Source of the DNA: an uncultured Coprococcus sp.
GTDB lineage: Bacteria; Bacillota; Clostridia; Lachnospirales; Lachnospiraceae
DNA length: 64,000 nucleotides
Direction of reading: 5' to 3'
Assembly: GCA_900548215.1 (NCBI GenBank)
Contig: URJI01000003.1
Span: 10,399-74,398 of the forward strand
Below, piece after piece: positions 1 to 8,182 of the stretch. The position numbers and the translations under genes are program-made. The notes under the pieces are model-generated. The model had not been told where the DNA came from. It ran no database searches and was given only the letters and a program-made list of their open reading frames with translations. Position 1 is the stretch's first letter; every line of letters begins with the position of its first letter.

Positions 1-3000
1 TCTCCTACAATGACAGTATCTGCGATGGTCAGTGATGCAAATTTCTTATCTGACCTTGAGTACGTTGTTCCGGTAATTGCAACTGTGCCAGTGCCGTCTG
101 CCTTTGCTCCGGTTATTGTGTACCTGAACTTCCCAACTGTATATGTCTTACCCTTGGCAGCCTTTACTATGGTAAATGTCTTTGTTATCTTTCCTGAATA
201 TGCATTCTTACCACATATGGTCACACTTGCCTTGCCAACCGCTTTGTTCTTGCTGTAGGTTACAGTGTAATCCTTGTTCAGTCTAAGTGTCTTTGCACCA
301 GCCTTGACAACAAGAGACTTCTGGGTATGTACCTTTCCATTGTAGATCTTGTTCTCTATTCCGGAAACAGTGATCTTGCTTGTCTTTTTGCTTATATCAG
401 TTGTTGCAAGTTTGGCAATACTTCCAATTTTAGTTGCTTTGCACACGGTACATGTGTATGTCTTCACACCTGTCGCCGTGTATGTAGGTTTCCTTGTCAC
501 CCTGCCGGAATTCCACTTATGTCCAAGTTCCTTTACATACACACCTGTGCTCATGACTTCGCCGCAGACCGAGCACTCTGTATGTCCTGTTCCTGCCTTT
601 GTGCAGGTTGGAGCCTTCTCTCCTTTTAGTGTATACTTTACAGTCTTACCCTCTGAACATGCCGCTCTGTAGATGGTTATCTTAAGCTCTGTGCTGTCAT
701 AATTTTCCTTGTCATCGCCAGCGTATACAGCTGTTGCCACCACTGATCCGCCTGCCTTTATTGCAGTCTTAGCATCCGTATCAAGCCATGTCCAGCCCCC
801 CGGAAGTGCAATACTTCCAACGGTCTTATGTGTATTATCTACACTTAACAGCAGATTCGGCATTGCAGCCTTGCTCACATTTACCGTGATCTCAATTTCT
901 GCTGTGTTGTAATTCACACTGTCAGCCGGCGTAAACACAACGGTGTACAGCGTCTTGTCGCTGTCAGATACAAATGGTTTTAGGGAATCATTCTTCCATG
1001 CAAATGTTCCAAATATCTCAACCTTGTTAATACCGTCAAAATATGCTGTTCCTCCGTATAAAACAGACTTTGCAAGGCTGTCGCCGTATGTTATTGCGCT
1101 TGCCGTCGGCAAAACATCTATGTTTACATTGGCCTTTGAGACATTTACCTGGATAGTTCCTTTGACCGAATTGTAGTGCTTCTGGTCATCCGGGGTAAAT
1201 ACTACATCATAGTCTGTTACATCAACCGCAGGAACTGCGGAATCGTCAGCCCAGTTCCATGTTCCGGTTATGCTTTCTCCTGAAACTCCGATTACGGCTC
1301 CGCCCGAAATGCTTGCTTCATTTAAGGTTTTGTGTGGATCGTAGCTTATCAGATCTGCCACCGGAAGTTCATTGATAACCGGATCAGCTTTAACTATATC
1401 GAATTCAGCCTTGCAGTTTATATCGTAATTTCCGCCCGTGGCATCCGTGATGGTTATCGTCGCTGTTCCAACTTCTGTGTTGCCACTGTAGGATACTTCA
1501 TATTCGCTTGAAGAAATGACTGTATCACCGTCCATAAGAGCAAACTCAGGCTCTACCTTCTGTCCTGTGTATGTGTACTCAGGCTTAAGTCCGTCAAATG
1601 TTGGACTGCTGATCTTCTTTGACTCGATTGTAAATGTTACTTTCTTTGTTCCTGAGTAAGCACCGATTCCTGTTACAATCGCAGTCGCTGTGCCGACATT
1701 TATATTGTCGGAATACGTTACATTATAATCTGAGCCTTCTTTTAGCTGTACAGAAAACATATTGTCCCAATTATAATATACCTTTACAGATGGTTTTAAC
1801 TCACTTCCGGAGTAGATGATGTTTTTATTTTCATCTAACTCTGCATATACTTTATCGTTCAGCAATGCTCCAATTCTAAGCTTATTATCTTCTATACTTG
1901 TTGACAGATCAATTATAGAATCATCTGATGATGCGTTGAACCAATCTGACTTTAACGCAATGCCATCACCTGCTACAGCATATGCAGCACCTTGTTGTAC
2001 ACCTATTCCATCCAGAACAATCGGAATAACATTATGAGGCTCTGCATTTATAATAATTTTTTCTCCGTATATTCCATACAAATATATTCCATCATTGATT
2101 ATTATATCACTGTTGTTAAAGTATAATTTTATTGTTTCATCAGCTAGGATTATCTTGTTTATATCTCCACCATTTAGTATCAATTGACCCATAGTATGTA
2201 TCGTTCCCGAAATTTTTACATTGCCAATTGTTACTGTTGAATCTTTTTTTATATCTAAATGACCTTTTACGTCTCCTCCCGTCTTAGAATCAATTATCGT
2301 TATTTTTCCGTTATTTACATCAATATCATCTGTCTTATGTCCATTTATGTCTATAGTAAAATCAGAATCAGTATTGTTTATATCAAGAACTGTATTCGTA
2401 TCTTCCATAACGGTAACGACACTGCCTGGCATGTTTTCGGCATAACCTATTGCTTCCGGCAGTGAAACACAGGATATAGTCTCATCACCTTTTGTGACTG
2501 TCGCTGCAAGTTTTTCACCACAGTATTTGCATATGCCATCCTCGAAGTTATGTTTGCCAAATACATCCTTTTTCTCATTGCTGTATGACACCGAGGCAAC
2601 GTCAGATGAATCGTTACAGCCTATATAAGTTATGCTCTTATATACCTTTGGGCCATGTAATACAGGATAGGTGTCCGTTCCGATGGTCTGTCCCCAGGTC
2701 CCTTCTGACTGGCCGTTCTGCAGGAGATACGCAACCTCACCTGTTTTGAATTGCTCTGTCGTTTTACCTTCAACCTTTTCAGTGGTTCCGTCATTCGCGC
2801 CTATCGCATTTCCAGTATAAATAGTGCTGTCGTAATAACAGTTTGTAATGCTTGCATTGGATTCATTACGTCCGATCACACCTCCTACATTAACCCCTGT
2901 ACCACTGACACTACCGGTATTATAACAGTTTGTGATAATTCCTTTATTCCATCCGTTCACGCCTCCTACATATCCACTACCACCAACACTACCGACATTA

Positions 3001-5027
3001 TAGCAGTTTGTGATAGTTCCTCCGTCATTATATCCGCTCACGCCTCCTACATAACGTTCTGTACCACTGACGCTACCGGCATTATAACTATTTGTGATGG
3101 TTCCTCCGTCATTATATCCGTTCACACCTCCCACATTACCTTCGCTACCACTGACGCTACCGATATTATAGCAGTCTGTGATGCTTCCGGTATAATTAAT
3201 TCCGCTCACGCCTCCTACATATTCTAAGCCACTGACGCTGCCGGCATTATAACTGTTTATGATAGTTCCTTTACTATTATATCCGCTCACGCCTCCTACA
3301 AAACCGCTACTACCACTGACGTTTCCGGTATTATAACAGTTTGTGATGCTTCCGGTATAATTATATCCACTCACGCCTCCTGCTGTTCCTATACCACTAA
3401 CGCTGCCGGTATTATAACAGTTTGAGATAGTTCCGGTATAATTATTTCCACACACGCCTCCTACCTTGCTGGTACCATAGAAATAAGAATCCAAAATACC
3501 TGCATTGGCAATCTTACCATTGTTACGACCGAACAATCCTACAGCATAACTATCCTCTTGATTGAAATACAATCCACTGATGGTGTGGTTTTGTCCGTCA
3601 AATATACCGCTATATGTACTATTGGAAGAACCTGTAATAGGTGTCCATTCCTTAAATGTTCCCTCGTTCAAGGTTCCATCCGACTTCAGGACATTTTTAT
3701 TCACAACAATGTCCGCCGTCAGGACTGCATTCGCTGATACATTCTGCTCTACACCTGAAAGTGTATCATTTACAAGTCCGGCAAACCAGTAAAGCTGGCC
3801 TGCATTTCCAATCTCGTACACCTTGTCCTTACTATCATCATTGTCGATATCATACTTGTCCGTAGTGAGTACTGCCGGCTGATACGCGTCGCAATCTGTA
3901 CAAAATCCCTGCGAATTATAATTGTGTGATTTCGTTTCTTTAGTCACATATCCGATCGGACAGTCTTTGCATGCTACTCCTTTTGTATGTTCTTTGTCAT
4001 CTTGCCAAATATATGTAATATTACCGTTTGTATTATGTTTGTGTTCAGCTCCATCTATCAGAATTGTGGCTCCATCTTCAACAATAAGCTTGTCCAGATT
4101 TGTGATGCTCGCACTACTCTCAAATTCTATGCTTTCTCCACTTGCAATCGTTAAATCTTCTTTTAAAGCGGCTTTACCATATACATATGTTTTCGTTACA
4201 TCATCACCGGTATCAATGTCGTTCCATTGCTTTGTGATGACAGAGTTGCTGAAGTCACAATCACTTAATACAGGTTCTTGACAGGCTAAAGCACGGCTAA
4301 CCACGATCTGGCTTCCTGATACATTAATTTGTTGATTTGATCTAATTACCTCACCTTCGTATCGTTCTGTTGTTGCTTTCGCTTCAACATAACTGTCTAC
4401 TATATTAATTTTATCACCACTAATTACGTTTGAATGATCCTCCTCATTTGCTACCACATGGCTATTTTCAATCGTTAAGCTGCCGCTACATTCAATTTGG
4501 GAAGTCTCCAGCGTTGCTCCTATAATTTTTATATTATTATTATTTGAGCCTAAGTCATCTGCACTGATTTTTCCACAACTTAGACTTTCATTCTGATTGT
4601 TACCATTTATTTCTAATGTAGGCACAATTCCGCTTTCTGTTAAAATACTTTGAATCACCATATCTGATCTCATAGTATTTGTTCCGGATAACATAATCGA
4701 AAGATCACCGTTCTGAATCGTAATGTTTCCAGAAATAGACGCATTTTCCAGTACAAGCTGATTCCTCGTGATGTCATAGTACCAATTAGTTCCCTGATAT
4801 ATCGTGTCATCATTACCAGAAACTTCATCATCTTGAAATTCCCCATTATCAATAAGACGTGTTGAGCCCATCAATAAATATTCGGGTATTTTTTCCGTTG
4901 TAGTCTCCTCTGCCTTAGCAGTCATCACTCCCCAGTCACTTACACCCATCACCGGCGCAGGCGACGTAAACACCGCGGCAGCAAGCGCAATTATAATTCC
5001 CTTCTTAAATATTAATCCCTTTCTCAT
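1..5027 (-). CDS. Giant exported GLUG/MBG-repeat surface protein, C-terminus beyond window
   Basis: The frame is open from the ATG at 5027 to the window edge (at least 1,675 residues), so the C-terminus, including any wall anchor, is not visible. A ribosome site GGAGGA lies just upstream. The first about 35 residues form a signal peptide: a basic start (MRKGLIFKKG), then a hydrophobic stretch rich in Ala and Ile. A low-complexity, parallel-beta-like region follows. Eight GLUG-type repeats (GGVSGYN..G.ITNCYN.GSVSG) lie near residues 520-740. After them come more beta-helix-like sequence and MBG/Ig-like modules (KPTYTYTG-type and AYFDG-type). Paired-cysteine motifs (CTDC, CKYC, CSVC, CTVC) recur, with a conserved GHKWNSG beside one. 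The family suggests a cell-surface adhesin; the ligand is unknown. It follows a TetR gene by 28 bp and is probably cotranscribed with it. Confidence 0.85.
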   Translation of the reverse strand, partial: MRKGLIFKKGIIIALAAAVFTSPAPVMGVSDWGVMTAKAEETTTEKIPEYLLMGSTRLIDNGEFQDDEVSGNDDTIYQGTNWYYDITRNQLVLENASISGNITIQNGDLSIMLSGTNTMRSDMVIQSILTESGIVPTLEINGNNQNESLSCGKISADDLGSNNNNIKIIGATLETSQIECSGSLTIENSHVVANEEDHSNVISGDKINIVDSYVEAKATTERYEGEVIRSNQQINVSGSQIVVSRALACQEPVLSDCDFSNSVITKQWNDIDTGDDVTKTYVYGKAALKEDLTIASGESIEFESSASITNLDKLIVEDGATILIDGAEHKHNTNGNITYIWQDDKEHTKGVACKDCPIGYVTKETKSHNYNSQGFCTDCDAYQPAVLTTDKYDIDNDDSKDKVYEIGNAGQLYWFAGLVNDTLSGVEQNVSANAVLTADIVVNKNVLKSDGTLNEGTFKEWTPITGSSNSTYSGIFDGQNHTISGLYFNQEDSYAVGLFGRNNGKIANAGILDSYFYGTSKVGGVCGNNYTGTISNCYNTGSVSGIGTAGGVSGYNYTGSITNCYNTGNVSGSSGFVGGVSGYNSKGTIINSYNAGSVSGLEYVGGVSGINYTGSITDCYNIGSVSGSEGNVGGVNGYNDGGTITNSYNAGSVSGTERYVGGVSGYNDGGTITNCYNVGSVGGSGYVGGVNGWNKGIITNCYNTGSVSGTGVNVGGVIGRNESNASITNCYYDSTIYTGNAIGANDGTTEKVEGKTTEQFKTGEVAYLLQNGQSEGTWGQTIGTDTYPVLHGPKVYKSITYIGCNDSSDVASVSYSNEKKDVFGKHNFEDGICKYCGEKLAATVTKGDETISCVSLPEAIGYAENMPGSVVTVMEDTNTVLDINNTDSDFTIDINGHKTDDIDVNNGKITIIDSKTGGDVKGHLDIKKDSTVTIGNVKISGTIHTMGQLILNGGDINKIILADETIKLYFNNSDIIINDGIYLYGIYGEKIIINAEPHNVIPIVLDGIGVQQGAAYAVAGDGIALKSDWFNASSDDSIIDLSTSIEDNKLRIGALLNDKVYAELDENKNIIYSGSELKPSVKVYYNWDNMFSVQLKEGSDYNVTYSDNINVGTATAIVTGIGAYSGTKKVTFTIESKKISSPTFDGLKPEYTYTGQKVEPEFALMDGDTVISSSEYEVSYSGNTEVGTATITITDATGGNYDINCKAEFDIVKADPVINELPVADLISYDPHKTLNEASISGGAVIGVSGESITGTWNWADDSAVPAVDVTDYDVVFTPDDQKHYNSVKGTIQVNVSKANVNIDVLPTASAITYGDSLAKSVLYGGTAYFDGINKVEIFGTFAWKNDSLKPFVSDSDKTLYTVVFTPADSVNYNTAEIEITVNVSKAAMPNLLLSVDNTHKTVGSIALPGGWTWLDTDAKTAIKAGGSVVATAVYAGDDKENYDSTELKITIYRAACSEGKTVKYTLKGEKAPTCTKAGTGHTECSVCGEVMSTGVYVKELGHKWNSGRVTRKPTYTATGVKTYTCTVCKATKIGSIAKLATTDISKKTSKITVSGIENKIYNGKVHTQKSLVVKAGAKTLRLNKDYTVTYSKNKAVGKASVTICGKNAYSGKITKTFTIVKAAKGKTYTVGKFRYTITGAKADGTGTVAITGTTYSRSDKKFASLTIADTVIVG
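2815..3462 (-). repeat. Eight tandem GLUG repeats inside the surface protein
   Basis: Eight consecutive copies of a roughly 26-28-residue unit start with GGV(S/N/C/I)G and contain (S/T)ITNCYN followed by a glycine/serine turn. GLUG motifs occur in large bacterial adhesins and some IgA-peptidase-like proteins. The DNA copies are similar but not identical, so the array is not a very recent expansion. Confidence 0.8.
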
Positions 5028-5055
5028 ATCATTCCTCCGCTTCTATTTAACCCTG

Positions 5056-5709
5056 TTACTTTATCCCTTTTGTTGCGTAATCAAGTATCATCTCCTTGAT
5101 CATTATAAGCTCGTCCGTGTAATCCTTGTTGTCGTCCGATCCCCATATGAAGCCCTCCGCATAGTGGGCGCAGGCCGTCATCATGGAATGAACCGTTACC
5201 CGCATGAATTCTGCTTCAGGAATGTCAGTCCGTATAGTTCTGTCCACCTTCGCCTTCTCGTACATCATGTGAAGTCTGGTGTCCACCGAATACAGTGAAC
5301 TGTGAAAATCTACAAGCTGATCATTGTTCTTGCCCTCATGGGTTACATAGTAGTTGAAGTTATCGTTGTACTTCAGCAACGCCTTGTGGTTCTGATACAT
5401 GTCTATGTAACTGTCCATGGTAAATCTCAGTCTGTCTATGGCTGGTATGTCATGTACAGACGATATAGGTCTTCTCGCGTCCAGGCCATCCAGATATCTC
5501 TTCCACTGATCAGCACATACTGCTATGACCAGCTCAAGCTTACTTGGATAGTACCTGAACAATGTAGCCCTTCCCACGTCGGCAGCCCTTGCAATATCTC
5601 CCATGCTCACCGCCTCTATCTTCTTGTCTACGAACAGCTCAAATGCAACATCAAGGATCTTTCTATTGCGCTCGTCCATTTCCTCTTTCAGTTTTTCCGG
5701 ATCTCTCAT
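5056..5709 (-). CDS. TetR/AcrR-family transcriptional regulator
   Basis: The 217-residue protein has the usual TetR length. Residues about 14-60 form the N-terminal helix-turn-helix; the recognition part reads SMGDIARAADVGRATLFRYY. The remainder is the helical ligand/dimer domain and names no effector. It is the first gene of a likely two-gene unit with the giant surface protein, whose start lies 28 bp downstream. A 17-bp-spaced promoter and a perfect inverted repeat at the predicted transcription start lie directly upstream, which suggests autorepression that also controls the surface protein (inference). Confidence 0.9.
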   Translation of the reverse strand: MRDPEKLKEEMDERNRKILDVAFELFVDKKIEAVSMGDIARAADVGRATLFRYYPSKLELVIAVCADQWKRYLDGLDARRPISSVHDIPAIDRLRFTMDSYIDMYQNHKALLKYNDNFNYYVTHEGKNNDQLVDFHSSLYSVDTRLHMMYEKAKVDRTIRTDIPEAEFMRVTVHSMMTACAHYAEGFIWGSDDNKDYTDELIMIKEMILDYATKGIK

Positions 5710-5734
5710 ATATTACTTTACACTCCAAAATTAC

Positions 5735-5759
5735 ATTGTGATACTTCCTGTCTCACAAT
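5735..5759. promoter_or_regulatory. Candidate TetR operator (inverted repeat)
   Basis: ATTGTGA (5735-5741) and TCACAAT (5753-5759) are perfect 7-bp inverted arms with an 11-bp spacer. The element covers the predicted start point of the TetR promoter (about 5757), where a bound repressor would block initiation. Assigning it to the adjacent TetR protein is inference from position and symmetry. Confidence 0.55.
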
Positions 5760-5763
5760 AAAT

Positions 5764-5792
5764 ATTTTACAGGATTATCTTATGTCAGTCAA
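5764..5792 (-). promoter_or_regulatory. Promoter of the tetR-surface protein unit
   Basis: On the minus strand TTGACT (5792-5787) and TAAAAT (5769-5764) are separated by exactly 17 bp, a good sigma-A-type promoter. Predicted initiation near 5757 gives a leader of about 48 nt before the TetR start. Confidence 0.6.
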
Positions 5793-5796
5793 CCAA

Positions 5797-5851
5797 AATC
5801 CCAGAAGTCACATTTCGAATCACATTTCGATAGTAAGTAACTTCTGGGATT
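5797..5851 (-). terminator. Hairpin after hipT
   Basis: Perfect 12-bp arms (AATCCCAGAAGT and ACTTCTGGGATT) are separated by 31 nt. On the minus strand the stem is followed only by a short T-rich stretch. It lies 22 bp past the hipT stop and just upstream of the TetR promoter, so it probably insulates the two units. The long loop makes it an imperfect intrinsic terminator. Confidence 0.5.
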
Positions 5852-5872
5852 TCGTATTATATTATATTTTTA

Positions 5873-6823
5873 TCAATCTGCCAAAATCACCATTCTTTCC
5901 TCAATCAAATGATTGAAGTCTGATTTCATTTTTTCAGGTATATAAGATTCGTCACACATCTTTTTCATTTTATCCTTATTTTTAACTACCAAATTTATCA
6001 TCTTCTCCGCTGATATCCGACTTAAACCACATACATCAGCAAATATAAGGAAATCTTTTCTTCTCACATTTCTCTTTTTCCCATTCATCGGTATCGCCAA
6101 TTGCTCTGTATCCTCAGGCATGATAACATTTACCGGCAGCAGATCATAGGCTGGTGAGAGAACATAATCTCCGCTTCCCACCTCTGTTTCAATAAGCGAA
6201 AAATTCTTCAAATGCATATCGGAATTGCCAGTCACGAAAGAAAATACAATTCTCATATAGAATTCTGCCATATCCAGACCTACACGACTTGAATATTTTT
6301 CTATGATCTTTGCACATCGCTCGTATGAACCTTTATATTTGTCCTGTGTAAGACGATAGTCCAACTGACAGAAATCTTCCATTGCAAGCATTTCAACAGT
6401 TGTTTTCTCGAATATCCTATCCACTCTTTTAGTAATATATGCCATCTGCCCATTTCCTTTGATCAATGCATGCGGCACCGTTGAAATTCCTATCATATCA
6501 GCCATAGACATCACAAGCTGCTCCGCTTCAGGCATCGCTTTAAATTGATCAACCTGAGGTTTAAGTATATATCCTGTTGGACAGTTTACCAATGTAAGTC
6601 TTGGATTACCTGGTTCAGAAAGCAGGTGTAACGACAATTTCTTCTGTACCCCTGGAACCGTATACCCCTTGTTTATACTTTCCTCTGCAAGGACTTTTAA
6701 TTTCTGTTCGTCTATATCTATGTCTGGCAGCTTAGTCGTCGCAAAGAATCTCTTCACACAAGCTTTATGCCAGCCTGTTCCGTTGTCATTTTTCAAAGCT
6801 TTTCCACAGCACAAACAATTCAT
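5873..6823 (-). CDS. hipT: HipT-like toxin kinase (HipA C-terminal domain), three-gene Hip system
   Basis: This 316-residue protein is a HipA-type Ser/Thr kinase lacking the HipA N-terminal subdomain, which is encoded separately upstream. The chosen ATG (6823) has GGGAGG before it and overlaps the hipS stop by 4 bp (ATGA). The start carries a small Cys/His motif (CLCC...WHKAC). Kinase features are the glycine-rich loop YTVPGVQKKL (T55-V56-P57), ILKP with K88, the catalytic loop GNSDMHLKNFS (D202, N207) and the metal-binding YDLLP (D227). In E. coli HipBST the kinase HipT is the toxin and targets TrpRS; the target here is unknown. The loop has Thr/Pro where E. coli HipT has two autophosphorylated serines. 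Confidence 0.85.
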   Translation of the reverse strand: MNCLCCGKALKNDNGTGWHKACVKRFFATTKLPDIDIDEQKLKVLAEESINKGYTVPGVQKKLSLHLLSEPGNPRLTLVNCPTGYILKPQVDQFKAMPEAEQLVMSMADMIGISTVPHALIKGNGQMAYITKRVDRIFEKTTVEMLAMEDFCQLDYRLTQDKYKGSYERCAKIIEKYSSRVGLDMAEFYMRIVFSFVTGNSDMHLKNFSLIETEVGSGDYVLSPAYDLLPVNVIMPEDTEQLAIPMNGKKRNVRRKDFLIFADVCGLSRISAEKMINLVVKNKDKMKKMCDESYIPEKMKSDFNHLIEERMVILAD

Positions 6824-7155
6824 ATGCGTTCCTCCCTGACACTTACATTGCCTATCGCATCGCGGCATGCAACAAGCAGCAATCCAAACCTGTCCCTTAC
6901 ATCTATTTTCCAATTCCTACTGACCACATCAAGCAGCCAGCCCTCAGGGATGAGCCCATCAAAAAATGAAAATAAAGTCTTGGATTGATACATGTCCTTC
7001 GACAAAGGCATGGTAAGTGATACAGCACTGGCATTTTCTCTCTCAATATATTCTTCATCGTATGAAAACGTATACCCCTCGTCGGTCTCACATAAAATTC
7101 CCGCAAATTCACTTCTTATATATACATAAGCCGTTCTAAAAGTAATATCCATCAT
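6820..7155 (-). CDS. hipS: HipS-like protein (HipA N-subdomain 1), probable antitoxin
   Basis: The 111-residue protein matches the N-terminal subdomain normally fused to HipA, with the signature FFDGLIPEGW near residues 64-73. In E. coli HipBST the free subdomain HipS, not HipB, neutralises the toxin, and a tryptophan of HipS reaches the kinase active site; W73 here is a candidate equivalent. The start is ATG at 7155, which overlaps the hipB stop as TGATG; a second ATG follows directly, and a TTG one codon upstream is less likely. GGAAGGA lies upstream. Tight coupling to both neighbours supports one operon. Confidence 0.8.
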   Translation of the reverse strand: MMDITFRTAYVYIRSEFAGILCETDEGYTFSYDEEYIERENASAVSLTMPLSKDMYQSKTLFSFFDGLIPEGWLLDVVSRNWKIDVRDRFGLLLVACRDAIGNVSVREERI

Positions 7156-7355
7156 CAATCATCCTTCCTTCCCGGAACGGCCTCCATGCCGAACATCGCA
7201 AGAGCTTCATTGACCTTGTCCATACGCACAGTCTCTTTCCCCTGTTCAAGTTCACGGACAAATCTGAGACCAAGTCCCGATCTGATTGCAAATTCTTCCT
7301 GCGTAAGCCCCGCTTCTTTTCTGTTAGTCTTTATGAATTCAGCTATCTTATTCAT
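7155..7355 (-). CDS. hipB: HipB-like HTH DNA-binding antitoxin
   Basis: The 66-residue Xre/HTH_3 protein has its helix-turn-helix at residues about 8-50 (AGLTQEEFAIRSGLGLRFVR, then ELEQGK). The AGAGGT ribosome site supports the ATG at 7355. Such HipB proteins bind palindromes upstream of their operon and bridge the kinase. Four matching palindromes are present at 7440-7581. It is the first gene of hipBST. Its short length and lack of an extra C-terminal domain fit a role limited to DNA binding and complex assembly. Confidence 0.85.
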   Translation of the reverse strand: MNKIAEFIKTNRKEAGLTQEEFAIRSGLGLRFVRELEQGKETVRMDKVNEALAMFGMEAVPGRKDD

Positions 7356-7384
7356 CGTTATTACCTCTTATATGTGTTTCCTAC

Positions 7385-7432
7385 TACACGTGATTCTTCT
7401 TACACGTGATTCTTCTTACACGTGATTCTTCT
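7385..7432. repeat. Three perfect 16-bp tandem repeats in the hipB leader
   Basis: The unit TACACGTGATTCTTCT occurs three times without mismatch (7385-7400, 7401-7416, 7417-7432), and the next 4 bp begin a fourth. Each copy has a CACGTG palindrome. The block lies between the predicted promoter and the hipB start and would fall largely inside the leader RNA. Confidence 0.9.
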
Positions 7433-7435
7433 TAC

Positions 7436-7464
7436 ATATTACACCCGATAAGGTATAATTTCAA
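7436..7464 (-). promoter_or_regulatory. Predicted hipBST promoter
   Basis: On the minus strand TTGAAA (7464-7459) and TAATAT (7441-7436) are spaced by 17 bp. Palindrome 1 (7440-7457) occupies most of the spacer and touches the -10, so a bound HipB would exclude RNA polymerase. Predicted initiation near 7429 gives a leader of about 74 nt. Confidence 0.5.
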
Positions 7465-7581
7465 TCATATTTAATAGTTTTTATACCATAACGGGTATAA
7501 AACATATGATACGAAGCAAAATTACACCCGATAAGGTATAATAAACGCAACAAGCATCAAAATTATACCCCATCGGGTGTA
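7440..7581. promoter_or_regulatory. Array of four HipB-type operators
   Basis: Four 18-bp palindromes fit TAYACC-N6-GGTRTA: 7440-7457, 7482-7499, 7523-7540 and 7564-7581. Starts are 42, 41 and 41 bp apart, about four helical turns, so all four face the same side of the DNA. E. coli hipBA also has four operators, of the form TATCC-N8-GGATA and equal total length. The array fills the gap between dpaB and hipB. Binding by this HipB is inferred from position and the family precedent. Confidence 0.75.
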
Positions 7582-7587
7582 ACAAAA

Positions 7588-8169
7588 CTACTTTATGAGC
7601 ACAGGCTGTATCTGTCTTCCCTCAAGAGCCTCCTCTATGGTGGCTGGGATGAGATCAAGTCTGCTTATGAGTGAATTGGGTTTCTTCACACAGTTATCCT
7701 GTTCAAATGGAACAAAATAAATATTTTTCATGTTCATGAGCTGACCGATATTCTTGAAGTTCATACCCATGGCATCATTTGTCGAAATCGATATGATGAG
7801 CGGCTTGTTGTTCCTCAGATGTGCCTTCGCAGCCATAAGAACCGATGTGTCAGTTATTCCATTTGTCAGCTTGGCGATGGTGTTGCCGGTACAAGGTGCT
7901 ATGACCAGAGCATCAAGATAGGCCTTGGGACCTATAGGCTCCGCCTCCTGTATGGTGTAAATGCCCTTTCGCCCTGCTATCGTCTCAACGTCATTTACGA
8001 ATTTGTCAGCTTTTCCAAATCTTGTGTCGTACTCTGCGGAGTGAGGCGAGAATATCGGATACACATTTATTCCCATCTCAACCATTTTCTTTATTTCTAT
8101 CTTAATCTTATCAAAGGTACAAAATGAACCGGTTATAGCCAAACCAACATTGCACTTTGATAAATCCAT
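7588..8169 (-). CDS. dpaB: Dipicolinate synthase subunit B
   Basis: The 193-residue protein is a flavoprotein-fold subunit of dipicolinate synthase (SpoVFB). With DpaA it makes dipicolinic acid from the lysine-pathway intermediate dihydrodipicolinate in the mother cell during sporulation. Recognisable parts are the N-terminal GLAITGSFCTFDK, the IAPCTGNTIAKL loop and the conserved GMNFKNIG. The length is normal. It starts 13 bp after dpaA and must be cotranscribed with it. The hip operator array begins 7 bp beyond its stop, and no terminator is seen between. Confidence 0.93.
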   Translation of the reverse strand: MDLSKCNVGLAITGSFCTFDKIKIEIKKMVEMGINVYPIFSPHSAEYDTRFGKADKFVNDVETIAGRKGIYTIQEAEPIGPKAYLDALVIAPCTGNTIAKLTNGITDTSVLMAAKAHLRNNKPLIISISTNDAMGMNFKNIGQLMNMKNIYFVPFEQDNCVKKPNSLISRLDLIPATIEEALEGRQIQPVLIK

Positions 8170-8182
8170 TTTTTATTATCTC

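Noticed and set aside
10..4281. Many plus-strand open frames opposite the left-hand surface protein gene
   Set aside because: They lack ribosome sites and known families and mirror the low-stop-codon repeats of the long minus-strand coding sequence, which keeps one frame throughout.
6823..6913. Longer hipT reading (ATG-less extension rich in Cys to 6913)
   Set aside because: It would overlap hipS by 90 bp in another frame, whereas GGGAGG and the ATGA junction fix the start at 6823.
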